From contig NZ_JACYOX010000005.1 of assembly GCF_015352955.1 (NCBI RefSeq), positions 1 to 64,000 on the forward strand: a DNA stretch of 64,000 nt. Direction: 5' to 3'. The notes beneath the pieces were generated by a model. The model did no database searches and had not been told where the DNA came from. It was given only the letters and a program-made list of their open reading frames with translations. Below are positions 60,058 through 64,000 of the stretch, in pieces (the stretch's first letter is position 1; each line of letters begins with the position of its first letter). The translations under genes were made by a program, and so were the position numbers. The stretch comes from Noviherbaspirillum soli. Its GTDB lineage: Bacteria; Pseudomonadota; Gammaproteobacteria; Burkholderiales; Burkholderiaceae_D.

Positions 60058-61182
60058 CTAGAAGCTCAACAGCCGGATATTGGCGGCACGCTCGATCAGC
60101 CAGATGGAAGCGAGGATGGCAATCAGGATCGATCCGCCAAGCAGCAGCAGCCGGCGGTACAACCAGCTGCGGCGCAATACATAGATCAACGGCAGAAAGG
60201 CAGCGACGATCGCAAGTTGCCCGACCTCGACGCCAACGTTGAAGCCGACCAGTGCCAGCACCAGCGCATCCTGCGGCAAGCCAAGGTCCGACAGAACGCT
60301 GGCAAAACCGAAACCGTGGATCAGGCCAAAGAGAAATGCCATCACCCAGCGCCGCTCGCGAAACAGGGGAAACACATTATTCAGCGCTGCAATCACCACC
60401 GATGCGGCGATCGTGGACTCCACCCAGCGCGATGGCAGGCTGACCACGCCCAGAGTGGCCAGCGTCAGCGTGATCGAATGTGCGACCGTAAAGGCGGTCA
60501 CGATGCGAAGCACATTCCAGAATGCCGGCCTGAATGCCGATACCGGCTTCCAGGCCCCTGCCTCGCGCATGGCAACGGCAGGCAACAGCAGCGCAAGCAG
60601 GAACAGGATATGGTCGTAGCCTATCCAGATATGCCAGATGCCTTCGCGCAGATAGTCGAGGAACTGCTGCATGCGGCTTGGCGCGCTGAGCGAGAATTGC
60701 TGGTCAGCCTTGTCCGGGCTGAAAATGCCAGTGCTTGAAGCCCCCTCGTATTGCAGCCGCAGCAATCCCTTGTGCTGCGGGTCGATATCGAAAAACAGGC
60801 GGTAACGCACCTGCAGGCTTTCGCGCACTGCCGCGCATTGCGCCTGGAACTGCAGCACGGCATAGGCGCCGTCGGTGTGGTTATCGACTAACAGCGCATC
60901 CGGCCGTACAGGACATGGTGATCCCGCACTGGAAATCTGCAGCCTCGACAAGGCATAGGCTTCAATCTCGGCCCGACGGGATCGCAGTTCGCCCCAGGTG
61001 ATGGCGCCGTTGGCATCGGTATCAAGACCGATGGCGAAGTCCAGGTCGCGCAGGGCGATATCCCATTGGCCGGCCACGACATTGTCCTTCACCGACAGGG
61101 ACAAATAGCTGTCGCTGGGCTTGTGGGCATGCGCGGAAACGGCCCATATGAAGAACGCCAGCCCTATCAGTAGCCGCATCAT
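60058..61182 (-). CDS. HupE/UreJ-type membrane protein
   Basis: A 374-residue protein with a signal peptide (MRLLIGLAFFIWAVSAHA), an extracytoplasmic domain of about 200 residues and then 6-7 membrane helices. The helix region has the HupE/UreJ-2 signature GIWHIWIGYDHILFLLALLL and GLIHGFGFASVLSDLGLP. Related HupE/UreJ proteins are nickel or cobalt transporters for hydrogenase or urease, but this longer form, with a large periplasmic domain and no nickel enzyme nearby, has an unassigned role. The ATG at 61182 overlaps the upstream TPR gene by 4 bases. The two genes are thus coupled. Confidence 0.85.
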   Translation of the reverse strand: MMRLLIGLAFFIWAVSAHAHKPSDSYLSLSVKDNVVAGQWDIALRDLDFAIGLDTDANGAITWGELRSRRAEIEAYALSRLQISSAGSPCPVRPDALLVDNHTDGAYAVLQFQAQCAAVRESLQVRYRLFFDIDPQHKGLLRLQYEGASSTGIFSPDKADQQFSLSAPSRMQQFLDYLREGIWHIWIGYDHILFLLALLLPAVAMREAGAWKPVSAFRPAFWNVLRIVTAFTVAHSITLTLATLGVVSLPSRWVESTIAASVVIAALNNVFPLFRERRWVMAFLFGLIHGFGFASVLSDLGLPQDALVLALVGFNVGVEVGQLAIVAAFLPLIYVLRRSWLYRRLLLLGGSILIAILASIWLIERAANIRLLSF

Positions 61183-62375
61183 CGACGTACCTCGCCGAGC
61201 TGCCTTGCAAGATCGCGCAGCCGCGTGTCCTCGATCCGGCTTTCCCTCAGCCATTGCACGACCGGCGCAGCGGCAGCCGGCGACTTGGCGGCCAGGGCCG
61301 CTTCGAGCAGGATGCGCGCATCCCGCGGCTCCTTCTGCACTTTCCAGTTTTCCCGGGCCAGAACGAGCGCGTTCTTTTCGTCGTGGTAGATCTGCAGACG
61401 GAAGCGAGCCTCCTCCTGCTGATGCACAGTATCGCCGCGCAACTGGGCAGCTTCATAGCGCGCGGCAAGAGTTGCGGCATGCGCCTCGGCGACCGGCAGG
61501 TTAAGCCGGGTTTCGGCCAGCACCAGACGCAGCAGCAATCCGTCCGATGGCGTCCTGTCTTTCAACATGGCGACCACTTCTCCGTATCGTTTATGGTCCA
61601 GCAGGAAATCGGCATAAGCGGCAAGGAGAAAGGTGTCGGTAATGCCAAGACTGATCGCCTGGCGAAAATAAGACTCGGCAGCCAGCGGACGATCCTGCCT
61701 CTGCGCCATTTCGGCCAGCCGGATCAGTACCCAGAGCTTCTCCGCGGCGGTGGCTTCCGGATGCGCGGCCAGGGTGTCGGCCAGCTTGTCATGGGCGCTG
61801 TCGAGCTTGCCGGTCAGGCCATCGACCATCGCGCTGCAGCCCACGGCAATGAGTTCGCTGGTAATACCGCGCAGGCGCAGGCAATCCGCCTTGGCTTCCT
61901 GATAGCGGGCCTGCACGATGTAAATCGTGGCGCGCAGGGCGCGTGCCTGAGCATGATCGGGATCGCGCCCCAACACACTGCCAAGGTCGTTCAACGCACC
62001 GTCAAAGTCATGCCGGAACTGGGCCAGGCCCGCCCGCAGCACCTGGACTTCCACTGGCGGCTCGGGCATGTCCCACCACGGCGCCAGCGCCGCCTGGGCG
62101 TAACCGAGGTAGCGTGGATCGCCTTCTTCTCCGACAAGGCCGTAGTAGCGGCTGGCCAGCGCGGTGGCAATGGTGACGTTGCGAGGGTCGGCACGCAGTT
62201 GTTCGCGCAACTGGCGCATTTCCCGCGCCACCGGATCGTTCGGACGCAATGGCAGGTTTTCCAGGACCTGGTCATCGGTTTGCGGCACGAAAGGTGCTGC
62301 CAGCGCGGCGCGATCGTAACTTGCCAGCAGCAAGGCGGCAGCAAGGAGAAATCCGGTCAGAGCAATGCGGGACAT
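61179..62375 (-). CDS. Exported TPR-repeat protein
   Basis: A 398-residue protein with a signal peptide (MSRIALTGFLLAAALLLASY and cleavage after ALA) and helical hairpin repeats that look like TPRs, for example ARALRATIYIVQARYQEAKA and LAAESYFRQAISLGITDTFL. It probably scaffolds proteins in the periplasm. It is encoded first in a two-gene unit with the HupE/UreJ-type membrane protein, with which it presumably works. I cannot name the family. The start is at 62375; there is no other start before the signal peptide. It is divergent from the Ala/Lys-rich exported peptide. Confidence 0.8.
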   Translation of the reverse strand: MSRIALTGFLLAAALLLASYDRAALAAPFVPQTDDQVLENLPLRPNDPVAREMRQLREQLRADPRNVTIATALASRYYGLVGEEGDPRYLGYAQAALAPWWDMPEPPVEVQVLRAGLAQFRHDFDGALNDLGSVLGRDPDHAQARALRATIYIVQARYQEAKADCLRLRGITSELIAVGCSAMVDGLTGKLDSAHDKLADTLAAHPEATAAEKLWVLIRLAEMAQRQDRPLAAESYFRQAISLGITDTFLLAAYADFLLDHKRYGEVVAMLKDRTPSDGLLLRLVLAETRLNLPVAEAHAATLAARYEAAQLRGDTVHQQEEARFRLQIYHDEKNALVLARENWKVQKEPRDARILLEAALAAKSPAAAAPVVQWLRESRIEDTRLRDLARQLGEVRR

Positions 62376-62560
62376 GGGTTACGGCAGAAATGATGGCAGT
62401 GCATGATAGCAAGCCAGCGAACATTCGCATCGGAACCCAATTTATTTCGTTTGATTATTTTTTTAGCGCTTGTCAACCATTGCTACGATGATGCGTTACT
62501 CGGAGTGATTCGCAAGAATCGTCCAATAATTAAACCAGACACCGAATTGAAGGATAGAAA

Positions 62561-62776
62561 ATGAAAAAACTGATAGCTGCAGTCGTCGCAGGTCTGTTCT
62601 CGCTTTCCGCTTTCGCCGCAGCACATACCGCTGCACCGGCAACGCCGGCTGCGCCAGCCGCCGCTGCAACGCCGGCAACGCCTGCCGCACCCGCCGCGGC
62701 ACCAACCACGAAAAAAGCCAAGAAGGCAAAAAAATCAAAAAAGGCAAAAACGTCGGAAATGGCAGCATCGAAGTAA
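62561..62776 (+). CDS. Small exported Ala/Pro-rich protein with Lys-rich tail
   Basis: A 71-residue protein: signal peptide (MKKLIAAVVAGLFSLSAFAA), an Ala/Pro/Thr-rich spacer built from APAAP-type repeats, and a basic tail of KKAKKAKKSKKAKTSE. It looks like acid-shock/Asr-type or histone-H1-like small periplasmic proteins in composition, without a specific match. It has a terminator right after it. Function is unknown; a positively charged periplasmic peptide may bind peptidoglycan, lipopolysaccharide or DNA. Confidence 0.75.
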   Translation: MKKLIAAVVAGLFSLSAFAAAHTAAPATPAAPAAAATPATPAAPAAAPTTKKAKKAKKSKKAKTSEMAASK

Positions 62777-62796
62777 TGCAGCCAGCATTCCTCAGG

Positions 62797-62823
62797 AAAG
62801 GCAGACTCGGTCTGCCTTTTTTT
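62797..62823 (+). terminator. Terminator after the Ala/Lys-rich peptide gene
   Basis: A 9-base stem (aaaggcaga / tctgccttt) with a CTCGG loop is followed by TTTT. It separates the gene from the DUF192 gene. Confidence 0.85.
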
Positions 62824-62840
62824 GGTTTACACTGCTGCCC

Positions 62841-63284
62841 ATGAAAATTTCGACACGAGTTTCCATTCTGGCCAGTGCCCTGCTGCCGCTTGGCAGCGTA
62901 TATGCGGAGCCGCAATTCCCTGTCGTGCCCCTGACCGCGGGCATGTATGTCATACAGGCAGAAGTGGCAGCCACCGAGGCACAACGCCAGCAAGGCCTGA
63001 TGTTCAGGGAAAAACTGGCGCCCAATGCCGGCATGGTGTTTCTGTTCAATCGGCCCGCCCAGGTTTGCATGTGGATGAAAAACACCCTGGTGCCGCTATC
63101 GGTCGCCTTTATTGACGAGGGCGGAAAGATCATCAACATCGAAGACATGCAGCCGCAAACGACCAATTCCCATTGCGCCGGCAGCCAGGCGAGCTATGCG
63201 CTGGAAATGAACAAGGGATGGTTTGCGCAGAAAAATATCAAGCCGGGCACCGTGATTGCTGGCCTGCCGAAGGCGCGTCAATAG
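62841..63284 (+). CDS. Exported DUF192-family protein
   Basis: A 147-residue protein with a signal peptide (MKISTRVSILASALLPLGSV then YA) and a DUF192 domain: EAQRQQGLMFREKLAPNAGM, VFLFNRPAQVCMWMKNTLVP and SVAFIDEGGKIINIEDMQP are the classic motifs. DUF192 proteins are small beta-barrel-like periplasmic or extracellular proteins with no known activity. The gene lies between a terminator and the convergent rpsT. The ATG at 62841 is the natural signal peptide start. Confidence 0.9.
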   Translation: MKISTRVSILASALLPLGSVYAEPQFPVVPLTAGMYVIQAEVAATEAQRQQGLMFREKLAPNAGMVFLFNRPAQVCMWMKNTLVPLSVAFIDEGGKIINIEDMQPQTTNSHCAGSQASYALEMNKGWFAQKNIKPGTVIAGLPKARQ

Positions 63285-63331
63285 TCAACTGCAACAGGCG
63301 ACCCGCAGTACCCGTCACATTTTCCAGATCG

Positions 63332-63372
63332 AAAAACACAAAAACCCCGCCAGTTCAAAACTGGCGGGGTTT
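63332..63372 (-). terminator. Terminator after rpsT
   Basis: A 12-base stem (aaaccccgccag / ctggcggggttt) with a short loop is followed on the minus strand by TTTTTGTGTTTTT. It may also act for the DUF192 gene. Confidence 0.88.
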
Positions 63373-63419
63373 AGCTAGCCCTACAACTTCCGGCCAGTCG
63401 ATGACTGACCAGAGGCTAT

Positions 63420-63683
63420 TTAAGCCAATGCTTTCAGCGCAGCGGACAAACGGCTCTTGTGGCGAGCTGCCTTGTTCTTGTGGATGATCTTCTTGTCGGC
63501 GATGCGATCGATGATCGAGATCGAGGACTGGAAAACCTGGGTTGCTGCGGACTTGTCGCCGCCTTCGATTGCCTTGCGCACTGCCTTGATGGCGGTACGC
63601 AGCGTCGAACGCTGGCTGGAGTTGTGTGCGTTCTGCTTGACTGCTTGACGAGCACGCTTGCGTGCTTGTGCGGTATTTGCCAT
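63420..63683 (-). CDS. rpsT: 30S ribosomal protein S20
   Basis: S20 is a primary 16S rRNA-binding protein. The 87-residue protein begins [20 protein letters not shown] and has the helical pattern [20 protein letters not shown] and the basic C-terminus [19 protein letters not shown] typical of S20. It is divergent from murJ with about 178 bases between, a common arrangement in betaproteobacteria (rpsT-murJ). In E. coli S20 represses its own translation; no signal for that is visible here. Confidence 0.97.
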   Translation of the reverse strand: MANTAQARKRARQAVKQNAHNSSQRSTLRTAIKAVRKAIEGGDKSAATQVFQSSISIIDRIADKKIIHKNKAARHKSRLSAALKALA

Positions 63684-63861
63684 GAAATTCCCTAAACGTG
63701 GTCGGTTGCGTTCGCAACACCTACCAGTTGCGAAACCAATTCAATAAAGCCCCGGATTATAAACCGTTTTCCACCGGGCGGTAAAGCACTAAGCGCTTCG
63801 AGCCGGCACAATACCGTGGACTTGCCTGGGTTGCAACCCCTGCCGGGCTATAATGCCGGCC

Positions 63862-64000
63862 ATGAATTTGCATAGAACCCTTGCCGCGGTGTCAGGCATG
63901 ACCATGGTGTCCCGGATAACCGGCCTGATCCGCGAGTTTCTGATTGCCCGCGCCTTTGGCGCTTCCTCCTACACCGACGCTTTCTTCGTTGCCTTCCGGA
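63862..64000 (+). CDS. murJ: Lipid II flippase MurJ, N-terminal part (cut by window edge)
   Basis: Only 46 codons are visible, starting at ATG 63862. The peptide MNLHRTLAAVSGMTMVSRIT, followed by GLIREFLIARAFGASSYTDA, matches the first helix region and the conserved S-R-[IV]-x-G-x-x-R-[DE] motif of MurJ (MviN), which flips lipid II across the inner membrane for peptidoglycan synthesis. The rpsT-murJ divergence is a known pairing. A TATAAT box at 63849-63854 lies only 8 bases before the start, so it could be a promoter only for a leaderless transcript, or mere coincidence. The rest of the gene lies beyond the window. Confidence 0.9.
   Translation, partial: MNLHRTLAAVSGMTMVSRITGLIREFLIARAFGASSYTDAFFVAFR

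Overview
The window looks like chromosome from a GC-rich betaproteobacterium of the order Burkholderiales, most likely family Oxalobacteraceae (Herbaspirillum/Noviherbaspirillum/Massilia-like). The evidence is the gene content (a beta-type 'BPH' proteasome homologue, a homodimeric-E1 pyruvate dehydrogenase, an E3 carrying lipoyl domains, type B L31), the conserved blocks ribF-ileS-lspA-coaBC-dut and trxA-rho-rpmE, and the very high third-position GC. The assignment rests on reading proteins by eye, not on a database search.

Layout. 1-570: an AT-rich mobile patch with the 5' end of an IS30-family transposase and a gene of unknown function that it appears to have truncated. 583-7580 (minus): pyruvate dehydrogenase operon aceE-aceF-bph-lpdA, with a proteasome-like protease gene between E2 and E3. 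7825-12499 (plus): folD, prlC, a DUF4124/glutaredoxin-like protein, holC and a DUF2486-like protein. 12648-14523: dadA and a convergent Lrp/AsnC regulator. 14875-18775: three tandem paralogous branched-chain-amino-acid-type periplasmic binding proteins. 18849-19809: cytochrome c, a small Trp-rich membrane protein and a pair of inverted REP-like palindromes. 19911-24928: ilvD, divergent lysR, lgt and a malonyl-CoA synthetase-like gene. 25139-28433 (minus): EVE protein, probable 6S RNA, zapA, zapB-like gene, polysaccharide deacetylase and glycosyltransferase. 28567-34559 (minus): AddAB-type helicase-nuclease pair. 34829-36996: trxA, rho, rpmE2. 37099-40172: membrane glycosyltransferase and MATE transporter. 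40217-41941 (minus): small unknown proteins and a DUF4198 protein. 42123-45244 (minus): tkt and gapA. 45470-54509 (plus): rsmE, mtfA-like, ribF, ileS, lspA, coaBC, dut and a degenerate M48-type lipoprotein. 54636-57247 (minus): clpS-clpA. 57572-64000: cspA, icd, rluE, a HupE/TPR pair, an Ala/Lys-rich exported peptide, a DUF192 protein, rpsT and the start of murJ.

How it works together. Most of the window is housekeeping: entry to and passage through the TCA cycle (PDH, Icd), carbon metabolism (Tkt, GapA), one-carbon and cofactor synthesis (FolD, RibF, CoaBC), translation (IleS, L31, S20, RluE, RsmE), proteolysis (PrlC, ClpAP adaptor and unfoldase, BPH), lipoprotein maturation (Lgt, LspA), transcription termination (Rho), DNA repair (AddAB) and division (ZapA/ZapB). 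Accessory or odd parts are the IS30 scar, the binding-protein triplication, the REP pair, the small unknown proteins around 40.2-41.0 kb and the dead-looking M48 protein. I did not find CRISPR arrays, prophage, tRNA or rRNA genes, or a clearly new defence system. The best leads for something undescribed are the proteasome homologue embedded in the PDH operon, the way lipoyl domains are distributed between E2 and E3, and the palindrome that overlaps the aceE promoter.
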